Positions 8,776 through 17,486 of a stretch of 58,697 bases of DNA are shown piece after piece. This stretch comes from Ruminococcus sp. (GTDB lineage: Bacteria > Bacillota > Clostridia > Oscillospirales > Ruminococcaceae), in NCBI GenBank assembly GCA_018376535.1, contig JAHABC010000012.1:1-58697 (forward strand), given 5' to 3'. The notes under the pieces were generated by a model. That model was not told the origin of the DNA. It saw only the letters and a program-made list of their open reading frames with translations, and did not search any database. The stretch's first letter is position 1, and each line of letters opens with the position of its first letter. Both the position numbers and the translations under genes were made by a program.

Positions 8776-10224
8776 TTACATTCCTAAGATATACTTTTTC
8801 ATTAGAAGTAAATCTACAATGTTAGCAACGCCGTCGCCGTTTACATCGCAGTATACACCGTTTGTGAAGTTATCAGCAGATGGCTCTTCTGGAGTAACTG
8901 GTGGAGTAGGAACTTCTCCACTTGCTATATCTATGAAAGTTAGGTTATTGTCTTCAGCATAGTATTGAGCTTCACTATCAACAGCACCTACTATTGTGAA
9001 GTTCTCTACTGGAGTAGCACTTAATAGTTCGTCACCTACAACAAACTTAGAGGTAAATCCAAAAGCGTGACTACCTATGGTTGTAACACTATCTGGAATG
9101 GTAACAGTGCTAATCTTAGGACAGTTAGCAAAAGCACAACCTTGAATAGTCTTAATTGAATTTGGTAATGTTACACTAGCTAGATTATCACAACCATTAA
9201 AAGCACATACTCCGATAGTAGTAACTTTTTCTGGAATATCTATGGATTTCAAAGATGCATTATTTTCAAAAGCATAATTTTGTATGGATACTAATGTACT
9301 TGGAAGTGTTAAATTAGTCAATGATGTACACTTATTAAAAGCACGTTCGCTAATAGTTACAAGACCATCATTTAAATTTACAGTTGTCAAGGCTGAACAG
9401 TTTGAAAATGCTATTTCAGGGATAGTTTCTATAGTTTCTGGAATAGTTATAGTGGTTAAAGATGTACATTCACCAAATATTCTTTCTCCCATTGCAGATG
9501 TAGTTCCTAAATCTACATCGGTTAAAGAAGTACAGTTAAGAAAAACAGACTCTCCTAAAGTTGGACTTCCTAAAATTTTAACAGATGCTAATCTTGAACA
9601 ATCACTAAATACATTTGAACTTATATCAGTAACACTACTAGGTATTGTTATACTTTTTAGTTTATTACATTTAGCAAAAGCATATGAATATATAGTTGTT
9701 ACTGTATCAGGGATATCTATTTGTCTTAAAGTTGAACAATTGTAAAAAGCAGACCCACCTATAGTTAACAATCCATTAGGTAGATTTATACTTTCTAAAG
9801 ATGTACAACCTGCAAATGCGTAATTATCTAAAGAAGTTAATTCAGAACCTTCTTCAAACGTTACAGTAGATAAAGCAGTACAACCACTAAAACAACTTTC
9901 TGAAATCTTTTTAATGCTACTTGGTATGGTTACTGTGGATATAGCAACGTTTTCACTAAATACGCTCATGTCTATGCCAATAACCGAATATACTTTACCA
10001 TCTTCACTAGTAAATTCACTAGGGATAACTACATCAGTAGAAGTACCACTATACTTAGTTATAGTAGCAGTTCCGTTGTTATTTGTAGAGTATTTAAAAT
10101 CTCCATCAACTATATCAGCGTAAGCCACAATACTAGAAGTATTGTCATCTAAAACGTTTAAGGTAGCTACAGGCATACATACCGCTAAAGCTACAGAAAA
10201 AGCTAGAACTTTTTTAAACTTCAT
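8776..10224 (-). CDS. Secreted BspA-type leucine-rich-repeat protein with C-terminal single dockerin repeat
   Basis: The 482-residue protein begins with a Sec signal peptide (basic MKFKK, hydrophobic core, probable cleavage after AYA near residue 37). About 13 LRR_5/BspA repeats of roughly 23 residues follow (pattern IGxxAFxxCxxLxxVxIPxSVxxI), an array usually found in surface adhesins. After a proline-rich linker (TPPVTPEEP) the C-terminus carries one calcium-loop repeat, DVNGDGVANIVDLLLMKKYI, ending at LGM. That is half of a type I dockerin. The start ATG at 10224 is eight bases after GGAGG, and the upstream TTG at 10239 overlaps that site. The single repeat may mean weak cohesin binding or a different role. 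Confidence 0.85.
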   Translation of the reverse strand: MKFKKVLAFSVALAVCMPVATLNVLDDNTSSIVAYADIVDGDFKYSTNNNGTATITKYSGTSTDVVIPSEFTSEDGKVYSVIGIDMSVFSENVAISTVTIPSSIKKISESCFSGCTALSTVTFEEGSELTSLDNYAFAGCTSLESINLPNGLLTIGGSAFYNCSTLRQIDIPDTVTTIYSYAFAKCNKLKSITIPSSVTDISSNVFSDCSRLASVKILGSPTLGESVFLNCTSLTDVDLGTTSAMGERIFGECTSLTTITIPETIETIPEIAFSNCSALTTVNLNDGLVTISERAFNKCTSLTNLTLPSTLVSIQNYAFENNASLKSIDIPEKVTTIGVCAFNGCDNLASVTLPNSIKTIQGCAFANCPKISTVTIPDSVTTIGSHAFGFTSKFVVGDELLSATPVENFTIVGAVDSEAQYYAEDNNLTFIDIASGEVPTPPVTPEEPSADNFTNGVYCDVNGDGVANIVDLLLMKKYILGM

Positions 10225-10259
10225 ATTTTTAACCTCCAAATATAATATAACATAAGCAT

Positions 10260-10288
10260 ATTATATCACACTTTTTTAAAAAAGTCAA
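10260..10288 (-). promoter_or_regulatory. SigA promoter of the LRR-dockerin gene
   Basis: On the minus strand, -35 TTGACT (10283-10288), 17-base spacer and extended -10 TGaTATAAT (10260-10265). Confidence 0.78.
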
Positions 10289-10289
10289 T

Positions 10290-10321
10290 AAAAACCATTT
10301 AATTTACATTAAATGGTTTTT
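10290..10321 (-). terminator. Terminator after trpS
   Basis: A perfect 12-bp stem AAAAACCATTTA/TAAATGGTTTTT (10290-10301 with 10310-10321) gives a U-rich 3' arm on the minus strand. It lies directly upstream of the next promoter. Confidence 0.75.
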
Positions 10322-10341
10322 ATATGTTAAAACTTTATTTC

Positions 10342-11355
10342 TTATTTGTATAGTGGATTATCTACAAAGCCAATCTTGTGATATACCTTTGAAACGTTCC
10401 TAGAGGATATCTTAAGAGCCATTTCAGCACCCTTAGTATAGCACTCTTTTAGATAAGCCTTATCGTTGATATACTTATTGAAGTTATCTCTAACAGGAGC
10501 AAGAGAATCTGCAACAGTTTCGCCTACAGCGATTTTAAAATCACCGTAGCCTTTGCCAGTAAATTCGGAAGTAATCTCATCAAAGGACTTTCCAGTTATA
10601 CTGGAGTATATTGCCATTAGATTGTTAATACCTGCCTTATCTTCACGATAGCATACTTCAGATTCGCTATCTGTTACGGCACGTTTAAACTTTCTAATAA
10701 TAGTATCCTTATCATCTAGTATTAAGATACAAGCGTTAGGATTTTCGTCCGATTTGGACATCTTTTTAGTAGGGTCTTGAAGTGACATAATCTTAGCACC
10801 AGTTTTAGGAATATAAGGTTCTGGAACTACAAGAGTATCACCATAACGTGAGTTAAATCTTTGAGCAACGTTTCTAGCAAGTTCAAGGTGTTGTTTTTGG
10901 TCTTGACCTACTGGAACTAAATCGCTTTTATATGCTAGAATATCGGCAGCCATTAGTACTGGATATGTAAACAATCCAGAGTTTACATCGTCAGCGTGTT
11001 TAGCACTTTTATCTTTAAATTGAGTCATTCTGGAGAGTTCTCCAAATTGAGTACTACAAGCTAAAGCCCAAGCTAACTCTGTATGAGTTCTAACGTGGCT
11101 CTGTATAAAGAATACAGACTTTTCAGGATTTATTCCACACGCTAATAGTAGAGCATATGCCTCTAATGAATGTTGTCTAAGAAGTTTAGGTTCTTGTTTA
11201 ACGGTTATAGCGTGTAAGTCTGCAATAGCATAGATACAGTTATACTCATCTTGTAAAGGTGACCAGTTTCTAACAGCCCCTAGATAGTTACCTAAAGTAA
11301 AAGTTCCAGTAGGTTGAATAGCACTAAATATAATCTTTTTTCTATCTTCTGACAT
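10342..11355 (-). CDS. trpS: Tryptophanyl-tRNA synthetase
   Basis: This class I synthetase charges tRNA-Trp. The 337-residue product has the HIGH-equivalent TLGN (residues 20-23), GQDQKQHLELAR (about 150) and KMSKS at 198-202. The length matches bacterial TrpS. GAGGAG overlaps the stop codon of the preceding gene, leaving only six bases between them, so the two genes are translationally linked. No T-box leader precedes it. Confidence 0.96.
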   Translation of the reverse strand: MSEDRKKIIFSAIQPTGTFTLGNYLGAVRNWSPLQDEYNCIYAIADLHAITVKQEPKLLRQHSLEAYALLLACGINPEKSVFFIQSHVRTHTELAWALACSTQFGELSRMTQFKDKSAKHADDVNSGLFTYPVLMAADILAYKSDLVPVGQDQKQHLELARNVAQRFNSRYGDTLVVPEPYIPKTGAKIMSLQDPTKKMSKSDENPNACILILDDKDTIIRKFKRAVTDSESEVCYREDKAGINNLMAIYSSITGKSFDEITSEFTGKGYGDFKIAVGETVADSLAPVRDNFNKYINDKAYLKECYTKGAEMALKISSRNVSKVYHKIGFVDNPLYK

Positions 11356-11361
11356 AAAACA

Positions 11362-12039
11362 TTACTCCTCTGTAGGTGCTGAAGGTTTAACCTTTTCGAT
11401 ACCATCTATAGTTAGAGGCTTTGCAGTAGAACCTTTAGTAATAGTTACATTAGTAGGCTTTGCAGAACCGTTACTATTAGTAGGTGTGAAGTTTATAACT
11501 CTTTCGCCACCATTTTTTTGAGCTTCTGCTCTGTCTTTCATTTGAGCTGTACGAAGTTCGGTTAGTATTCTTTGATACATTGTGAATATAAACCTTTTAG
11601 ACTTATCTGGTTCAGTAACCATAGTAGTTGGATTTAATTCCATCTTATATACACCACGTCTAGTAAGTAGGTAGATGTAGTTGGTATTATGTGTAGGTAA
11701 ATCGAACTCTCTAGTATGCTTACAAGCTGGAAGTGCTTGACCTGCACTTACTAGAAAACTTCTAACTGTACTAGATACTGTTTGATGTCTTTGACCTAAT
11801 CCCAAAATACCACCACCAGTATTAAAGTATAAGTTAGCAGTGCCGTTCATTAGTACCACTAGAGTAGTAAGTAAATCTCTGCCCATAGGCATATCTATAA
11901 CTGCACCGTAAACTTGGTCATCTGCGTTGAGTTTTACACCTACTGCGACTGGTGGAATAGTTAGTCCTCTAATTCTACTAGATAGATACGCCTCACAAGC
12001 ACCATATCTATCCAAACCTGATTGTCTTCTAATAGCCAT
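11362..12039 (-). CDS. Conserved-looking protein of unknown function, upstream of trpS
   Basis: The 225-residue protein has no signal peptide or clear membrane helix. Its N-terminal 150 residues look like a folded domain with an internal glycine-rich segment (NTGGGILGLGQRHQTVSSTV, about 93-112). The last 60 residues are charged and Ser/Thr/Pro-rich, probably disordered. I do not recognise the family. Its start is preceded by GAAAGGA. Placement six bases ahead of trpS suggests one operon, but that alone gives no function. Confidence 0.75.
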   Translation of the reverse strand: MAIRRQSGLDRYGACEAYLSSRIRGLTIPPVAVGVKLNADDQVYGAVIDMPMGRDLLTTLVVLMNGTANLYFNTGGGILGLGQRHQTVSSTVRSFLVSAGQALPACKHTREFDLPTHNTNYIYLLTRRGVYKMELNPTTMVTEPDKSKRFIFTMYQRILTELRTAQMKDRAEAQKNGGERVINFTPTNSNGSAKPTNVTITKGSTAKPLTIDGIEKVKPSAPTEE

Positions 12040-12127
12040 GATTTTTCATATCCTTTCAAAACTAAAATTTATTAATTTATATTTAATTGATAATTTTTAA
12101 TTATTATCTATTAACTATTATTGTATA

Positions 12128-13324
12128 TTACTCTCCAAAGAGTTCTTTGGATAACTTGCCTAACTTTTCGCAACCTTCAATGATTTGCTCATCTGTAGGA
12201 GTTGAAAAGTTCATTCTAAATGATGTAGTAAAGTCATCATCATGTATCATAAATGCGTTACCAGGGACAAGAGCGACGCTATAATCTTTTATAGCCTTTT
12301 GACAGAACTCATTCATATTGCAATCTTCTGGAAGTGTACACCATACGAATAGACCACCTTGTGGCTCGATATACTTAATCTTAGATGAGAAGTTTTTCTT
12401 CATTTGGTCAAGCATTAGATTGCATTTCTTCTTATAGATTTCTCTAAGTGTAGCAAAATGTTGTTCCATGTCAGTCTGTTCGATAAACTTATCGCAGATT
12501 AGTTGTGCTAAGATATTAGTATGAACGTCTGAAACTTGTTTACAAACTATCATTTTAGATACTACTTCTTTTAAGCCACTAACGTAGCCCACTCTTAAAC
12601 CTGGAGATAGTATCTTAGAAAAACTTCCAGTATAGATAACTCTATGGTCGACATCTAAACTTTTAATAGGTGGAATATCTTCACCTTTGATACGCAATCT
12701 TCCATAAGGATTGTCCTCTAATATAAAGATATCATACTTTTGAGCAAGTCTATATACTTCTTTTCTTTTTTCAAAAGACATAGTAACTCCAGTTGGATTT
12801 TGGAAGTTCGGAATTACATATAACAACTTAGTATTTGGATTTTCTTGTAATGCTTTTTCTAACTTTTCGGTATCAATGCCATCAGATTGAACGTCTACAC
12901 CTACTAGATTTACATTGTAAGATTTAAAAGCATTCAATGAACCTATAAAAGTAGGTGATTCACATATTAGAGTATCACCCTCATTACAGAGTACTTTACA
13001 AGCTAATTCGTTGCCTTGTTGTGCTCCAGATGTTATTATTAACTCATCATGGTCTGGAACGAAACAATTAATATCTTTTAAAACTTTTTTAAGTTTATCT
13101 CTTAAAGGGGTATAACCCTCAGTGATACTATACTGTAGAGCTAATATAGGTTCTTGTTCAAATATTTCCTTGTTAATTTGAGCAATTTTTTCTTTTGGAA
13201 AAGCCTCTGGAGCAGGGTTTCCTGCTGAAAAGGATATAACTCCTGATTTACTAGCAAACTTTAAGATTTCTCTTATTGCTGATGGTTGTAAACCTGAAAC
13301 TTTATCGGAAAATGAATAGTTCAT
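12128..13324 (-). CDS. PLP-dependent aminotransferase, class I/II fold (2-aminoadipate/aromatic type)
   Basis: The 398-residue enzyme transfers amino groups using pyridoxal phosphate. The PLP lysine is Lys237 in SFSKILSPGLRVGY. NFQNPTG (173-179) and ILEDNPYG (about 201-208, Asp204) are the cofactor ring contacts. The overall sequence resembles the LysN/MocR-like aminotransferases that act on 2-aminoadipate, aromatic or branched-chain amino acids, and substrate cannot be told from sequence. There is no fused GntR domain. The ATG at 13324 is chosen because AAAGGA lies ten bases upstream, while the upstream TTG overlaps that site. Confidence 0.88.
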   Translation of the reverse strand: MNYSFSDKVSGLQPSAIREILKFASKSGVISFSAGNPAPEAFPKEKIAQINKEIFEQEPILALQYSITEGYTPLRDKLKKVLKDINCFVPDHDELIITSGAQQGNELACKVLCNEGDTLICESPTFIGSLNAFKSYNVNLVGVDVQSDGIDTEKLEKALQENPNTKLLYVIPNFQNPTGVTMSFEKRKEVYRLAQKYDIFILEDNPYGRLRIKGEDIPPIKSLDVDHRVIYTGSFSKILSPGLRVGYVSGLKEVVSKMIVCKQVSDVHTNILAQLICDKFIEQTDMEQHFATLREIYKKKCNLMLDQMKKNFSSKIKYIEPQGGLFVWCTLPEDCNMNEFCQKAIKDYSVALVPGNAFMIHDDDFTTSFRMNFSTPTDEQIIEGCEKLGKLSKELFGE

Positions 13325-13441
13325 TATACACAAATCCTTTCAAAATTTAATGATTAATTATTATTATATCATATAATTTTCAGATTGACAATATAATTTT
13401 TAGTGAAAATATTATATTGTACGAAAGGATTTTTTTATTAT

Positions 13442-15061
13442 ATGAAAAAACAGACTTTTATTCAAGGTTCATTAATACTAATAATATCTGCTTTGATAGT
13501 TAAAGTTATAGGTGCATTGTTTAAAATTCCGTTAGCCAATATGCTCGGTGGCGATGGCATGAACTATTTCGGTTGTGGATATAGTCTATTTTTGCCTATA
13601 TATGCCATCATGATTAATGGTTTATCACCTGCGATATCTAAACTTACTGCCGAAAGGGTATCTAAGTTAGACTATAACTCTGTTGAAAAGATTAGGCATA
13701 TATCATTGATATCTTTTAGTATAATAGGTTTAATTGGAAGTATATTAATGGTATTATTTTCAAAGGTATTTTGTACATACATAGCAGATAATTCTAATGC
13801 GTACTTATGTGTTATCATGTTAGCACCATCGGTGATATTTGGGTGTATATGTTCGGTGTATCGTGGATATTATGAAGGTCTTTGTAATATGATACCTACC
13901 TCAATATCGCAACTTGTAGAGGCTATTGGCAAACTTATCTTTGGATTGATTTTCTGCAACTTCGCAATAGATAACTATGATATCTTAACTAAATACTTTC
14001 CTAATACAGATGTATATTCTTTAGCATCTGCTAGTGCTATTCTAGGAATAAGTCTATCTACTGGTCTTGGATTGCTAGTGTTGATACTATTCGAGCCTTT
14101 TAGATATAAGTACAAAGTTAAATCTATAAGCATTTCTAAGAGTGAGAAAAAAACTCTGTTGAAAGAAATTTTTTCCATAATGATACCCATAGCAATAGGT
14201 TCATTAGTTACTAACTTAACCACTTTGATAGATTTAGCTACTATTATTAGATTTATTGAAAAGATTCCAAAAGAAGTATTGCTATCTAGGTATAAGGTTG
14301 AAACAGATAATATATCAGGATTTATATATGGTTCATATACAGGTTTAGCCATAACGATATTTAACTTAGTGCCATCTGTAACCAATATGTTATCTAAAGG
14401 AGCGTTACCTAACGTAGTTATATCGTGGCAAAATAAAGATTTGAAATCTCTACAGAAAGACGTTTCCGATATGCTAACTATTACATCTTTGATAGCCATT
14501 CCATCTGGATTAGGTATAACAGTGCTATCCAAACCTATTTTGATGTTTTTATATCCACAACGCCTAGAGGAAATAGAAGTATCTTATGAAAGTTTATCTT
14601 ATATGGGAGTGGGCGTGATATTTTTATGTCTATCTTTTCCATTGTTTAGCGTCTTGCAAGGCATAAATCGAACTGATTTACCTATAAAAATAATGCTATT
14701 CGGAGTTGCTATAAAATTGATTGGTAATATATTAACGTTATCCGTACCAAGTATTGCAGTATATGGAGCAGGGATATCTACAAGTGTGTGTTACTTTGTT
14801 ATATTTATGATATCTTTTGTGGTATTTGAAAAGGTATCTAAAGTTAAGATTAATCTACTAAAGATATCGTTACCTATAACGTATGGGAGTATATTGTGTT
14901 CTATAAGTGCTATAATCTGTAATGATGTTATATCTAAATATCAAAGTAGTAAGTTAGCACTTATGTTAGCAATAGTAATCGGGGGAGGAGTATATCTAGT
15001 TACACTATACTTGATGGGTTTTAAGTTAGTAGATACCATCAAATTTAGGAAATCTAAGTAG
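13442..15061 (+). CDS. Polysaccharide/lipid flippase of the MviN-MATE (SpoVB-like) superfamily
   Basis: The 539-residue polytopic protein has about 14 predicted membrane helices. The N-terminal signature 'QGSLILIISALIVKVIGALFK' followed by 'PLANMLGGDGMNYFG' matches the SpoVB/MurJ-like family, which moves lipid-linked sugar precursors across the membrane. SpoVB is needed for spore cortex in Bacillus, whereas related copies serve in vegetative wall synthesis, so the exact role is open. The start at 13442 follows GAAAGGA; the in-frame ATG at 13403 lies upstream of that site and is rejected. It is divergent from the aminotransferase gene. Confidence 0.83.
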   Translation: MKKQTFIQGSLILIISALIVKVIGALFKIPLANMLGGDGMNYFGCGYSLFLPIYAIMINGLSPAISKLTAERVSKLDYNSVEKIRHISLISFSIIGLIGSILMVLFSKVFCTYIADNSNAYLCVIMLAPSVIFGCICSVYRGYYEGLCNMIPTSISQLVEAIGKLIFGLIFCNFAIDNYDILTKYFPNTDVYSLASASAILGISLSTGLGLLVLILFEPFRYKYKVKSISISKSEKKTLLKEIFSIMIPIAIGSLVTNLTTLIDLATIIRFIEKIPKEVLLSRYKVETDNISGFIYGSYTGLAITIFNLVPSVTNMLSKGALPNVVISWQNKDLKSLQKDVSDMLTITSLIAIPSGLGITVLSKPILMFLYPQRLEEIEVSYESLSYMGVGVIFLCLSFPLFSVLQGINRTDLPIKIMLFGVAIKLIGNILTLSVPSIAVYGAGISTSVCYFVIFMISFVVFEKVSKVKINLLKISLPITYGSILCSISAIICNDVISKYQSSKLALMLAIVIGGGVYLVTLYLMGFKLVDTIKFRKSK

Positions 15062-15168
15062 TAGCATAGTTTACTAAACTGTTATAAAGATTATTTGTCT
15101 TATTATTGTAGTTAATATAGTAACAAAAAAACGCTTACATGAATATAATACTCTAAGAAAAAGATATA

Positions 15169-15648
15169 TTAAACATCTACAATGTTGGTCATTATACCAG
15201 CTTTAGATATATCTATAATGGCATAAGATGGCTTATTATTATCTCTAGGGCAAGATATACTTCCAGGGTTTAAAATGTAAAGACCATCTTCATAAGAGTT
15301 AAATCTTTCGTGAGTGTGTCCATATAGAGCTATTTGACAACGATTTTCTTTAGCAATATCTTTAATAGCTTCTAAGGAGTATTTAACGTAGTATCTATGA
15401 CCATGTGTGGCGAATATTTTAATATTGAAGTCAGCATTTAATACTAGTTCATAAGGGTGAGAACTATTGTAATCGCAGTTACCAGAAACGTAATACATCT
15501 TTAAGTTTGGATACATTGCTGATAAATTTTCAAATTCACGTTCACCGTCACCCAAATGAATAAACATATCTGCGTCTTTATGTGATGTAATAACTTTATT
15601 CAAGTTTGTTGAACTACCATGACTATCGGAAAATACTATAATTTTCAT
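15169..15648 (-). CDS. YfcE/MJ0936-type metallophosphoesterase
   Basis: The 159-residue calcineurin-like phosphoesterase shows all metal-binding motifs: DSH (Asp8, His10), GDGE (Asp34), GNCD (Asn57), THGH and GHTH. Members hydrolyse phosphodiesters in vitro with two divalent metals; physiological substrates are mostly unknown. It is cytoplasmic and has the normal length. GGAGG precedes the start. It stands alone between two plus-strand genes. Confidence 0.92.
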   Translation of the reverse strand: MKIIVFSDSHGSSTNLNKVITSHKDADMFIHLGDGEREFENLSAMYPNLKMYYVSGNCDYNSSHPYELVLNADFNIKIFATHGHRYYVKYSLEAIKDIAKENRCQIALYGHTHERFNSYEDGLYILNPGSISCPRDNNKPSYAIIDISKAGIMTNIVDV

Positions 15649-15777
15649 ATATAAAAACCTCCTAATAAGTTAAGTATAGAGTTCTTAATCTATTAAACTT
15701 TGAATATTATTATATCATAGGAATATAGAACTTTCAATATATCTTTTTAAAATTTTATGTGTTGGAGGGCTTTCACC

Positions 15778-16020
15778 ATGAACGAAAAGCTAAACAATAA
15801 AAATTTAGATGCTATGATTAATGTAGTAAGTGGCAAGTTAAACGTTCCACCAGATGTACTAAAGAAACAACTTCAAGAGGGTAAGTTCGATAAGGCTTTA
15901 AATAATATGAATAAGTCGGACTATCAAAAGTTTAACCAATTGATGAACAATCCACAACTAGCACAAAAGTTACTTTCAGCACCTCAACTACAAGAATTAT
16001 ATAAAAAATTGACTTCGTAA
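15778..16020 (+). CDS. Small conserved-looking protein of unknown function
   Basis: The 80-residue soluble, mainly helical protein has a repeated 'NPQLAQKLLSAPQLQEL' style C-terminus. It has no signal peptide and no recognised family. The ATG at 15778 follows GGAGGG, so the longer version from 15757 is rejected. It starts a run of small genes leading into the yabP-yabQ sporulation genes, and a role there is only inferred from neighbours. Confidence 0.72.
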   Translation: MNEKLNNKNLDAMINVVSGKLNVPPDVLKKQLQEGKFDKALNNMNKSDYQKFNQLMNNPQLAQKLLSAPQLQELYKKLTS

Positions 16021-16047
16021 TAAATATTAGAATATATTGTACATTAA

Positions 16048-16067
16048 GGAACGCTTATAAGCGTTCC
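16048..16067. repeat. Perfect 20-nt palindrome in an operon gap
   Basis: GGAACGCTTATAAGCGTTCC can fold as a strong hairpin with no real T run after it (CTTACAT). It could be a weak terminator, an RNA-processing site or an operator. Confidence 0.55.
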
Positions 16068-16097
16068 CTTACATAAGCATATCAAGGGGTGAGTATA

Positions 16098-16511
16098 TTG
16101 GATAACCTTATGGATAAAGTACAAGAACTACTATCTGACCCAGAAAGTTTAAAGCAAATCCAAGAGTTAGCCGATATTTTAAACTCTGATATTAATAATG
16201 GTTCTCAAGCATCACAAGAACAAGTTAATAACTCTAATATTAATTTGCAGAGTAATCAAGGGGCAGAGGGTTCGCAGTCGCAAGGTGATACTTCTAATAA
16301 CTTCGACTTTGGAATGATATTTCAACTTATGCAACTATTTAATAGTTCCAGTAATTCACAAGATACTACTCTGTTATTGGCTATAAAACCGTATCTTAGT
16401 GAGGAACGTCAAGGTAAAGTGGATAAGGCTATTAAGTTAATGAAAGTATATGATATATTTACCATCGCAAAAGATAGTGGTCTATTAAACAATCTTGATG
16501 GACTTATATAG
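16098..16511 (+). CDS. Small Gln/Asn/Ser-rich protein of unknown function
   Basis: The protein is about 137 residues, with a helical N-terminus ('LMDKVQELLSDPESLKQIQE'), a low-complexity Asn/Gln/Ser middle (about 45-85) and a helical C-terminus ending in 'DIFTIAKDSGLLNNLDGLI'. The best start is TTG 16098, eight bases after AAGGGG; a GTG at 16089 overlaps that site. No family is recognised. It is part of the same run as the genes on both sides. Confidence 0.7.
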   Translation: MDNLMDKVQELLSDPESLKQIQELADILNSDINNGSQASQEQVNNSNINLQSNQGAEGSQSQGDTSNNFDFGMIFQLMQLFNSSSNSQDTTLLLAIKPYLSEERQGKVDKAIKLMKVYDIFTIAKDSGLLNNLDGLI

Positions 16512-16547
16512 TCATGAATGTAAAATGTATATCGAGGTGAACTATCG

Positions 16548-16919
16548 ATGGCTATTCCAAATATGAACAATAGAAATAGAAACAATTATATTAATAATAG
16601 AAATATTAGACAACATAATGTTAATAATAAGTTTGAAATAACTCCACAGATACCCATTGTAAACGAAGATATTCCTAATAGCGATTTTAATGATAGCGTT
16701 CCACCATTGAAATCCAATACGTCGCAGAATAACTTCAATGCAAATAATAGAATACTTGGAGGTTCTATAGGTGGTATACTAGATATTCTTAACTCTAAGA
16801 ATATCTCTCTTGATAGGGACAGAATAATAATATTAATCTTGATGTTTCTACTGTATAAGGAAAACAAAGAAAGCTTAAATTTAAAGCTACTCTTAGCTTT
16901 AGGATATATTCTACTTTAA
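16548..16919 (+). CDS. Small Asn/Arg-rich protein with hydrophobic C-terminus, unknown function
   Basis: The 123-residue protein has a low-complexity, Asn/Arg-rich first half. The C-terminal 45 residues hold a hydrophobic helix (RIIILILMFLLYK) and a final LKLLLALGYILL. GAGGTG precedes the start at a good distance. The layout, a disordered head with a membrane-seeking tail, is reminiscent of small sporulation proteins, but I cannot name the family. It lies 15 bases before the bofA-like gene. Confidence 0.7.
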   Translation: MAIPNMNNRNRNNYINNRNIRQHNVNNKFEITPQIPIVNEDIPNSDFNDSVPPLKSNTSQNNFNANNRILGGSIGGILDILNSKNISLDRDRIIILILMFLLYKENKESLNLKLLLALGYILL

Positions 16920-16934
16920 AAGAGGTGAACTCCT

Positions 16935-17183
16935 ATGAACTATATTTTTTGGCTTATTTGGATTTCTTGTTTCTTAATTATGATACTATACTACGGTAAA
17001 AGAAAACACCCATTGATATCTGCAATATTTTCTATGTTATGTGGAGTATCTGCATTGATAGTATGTCACTTTTTTGGACATAGTATAGGATTTACTCCAC
17101 AGATAAACTTTTTCAATACTATGCTATCGCTTACTTTGGGAGTTCCTAGCGTAGTTTTGATATATATATCTACATTAATTTAA
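16935..17183 (+). CDS. BofA-like integral membrane protein
   Basis: The 82-residue protein has two or three hydrophobic helices. The C-terminal half, 'CHFFGHSIGFTPQINFFNTM' followed by SLTLGVPSVVLIYI, resembles the N-F-G-x-x-L-G-I ... I-N-x-x-T ... G-I-P-G core of BofA. In Bacillus BofA holds the SpoIVFB protease inactive until pro-sigma-K should be cut. The match is by eye and several consensus residues differ. The neighbours yabP and yabQ support a sporulation role. AGAGGTG precedes the start. Confidence 0.55.
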   Translation: MNYIFWLIWISCFLIMILYYGKRKHPLISAIFSMLCGVSALIVCHFFGHSIGFTPQINFFNTMLSLTLGVPSVVLIYISTLI

Positions 17184-17200
17184 TGGGAGTTGCTGTACAT

Positions 17201-17467
17201 ATGAATAACAACTATCATAACGTTATAATGGAAGGACGTTCTAAGGTATCCATATCGGGAGTTACCGACGTGGATTGCTTTGATGAAAATACTATTCTTA
17301 TATACACTATAATGGGTGAATTGACCATAAAAGGTAAACATTTACAAGTAAACGATGTTAGCGTCGAAACTGGTGAAATGTCTTTGCAAGGTGACGTTTG
17401 GTCTATAGTATATGGCGATAAGGATAAACGCAATCCATTAAGTTGGATTGCAAAAATTTTTAGATAA
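17201..17467 (+). CDS. yabP: Sporulation protein YabP
   Basis: The 88-residue YabP/YqfC-fold protein shows the family pattern 'HNVIMEGRSKVSISGVTDVD', then 'ENTILIYTIMGELTIKGKHL' and 'DVSVETGEMSLQGDVWSIVY'. YabP is made in the mother cell and is needed for spore cortex in Bacillus. The ATG at 17201 follows GGGAG; an ATG at 17183 that overlaps the upstream stop (TAATG) has no ribosome site of its own but could be used by coupling. yabQ lies 19 bases further on. Confidence 0.88.
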   Translation: MNNNYHNVIMEGRSKVSISGVTDVDCFDENTILIYTIMGELTIKGKHLQVNDVSVETGEMSLQGDVWSIVYGDKDKRNPLSWIAKIFR

Positions 17468-17486
17468 TACTTGAAAGGTTTTGCCT

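Noticed and set aside
9284..9745. 153-residue reading frame on the plus strand inside the LRR gene
   Set aside because: It is antisense to a repeat-rich coding sequence. The openness follows from the repeat codon pattern.
11356..12127. Possible T-box leader for trpS
   Set aside because: trpS is preceded directly by a coding gene, and no T-box sequence or specifier hairpin was seen upstream of that gene.
13975..14532. 185-residue minus-strand frame inside the flippase gene
   Set aside because: A shadow of a clear membrane protein gene; no ribosome site or recognisable domain.
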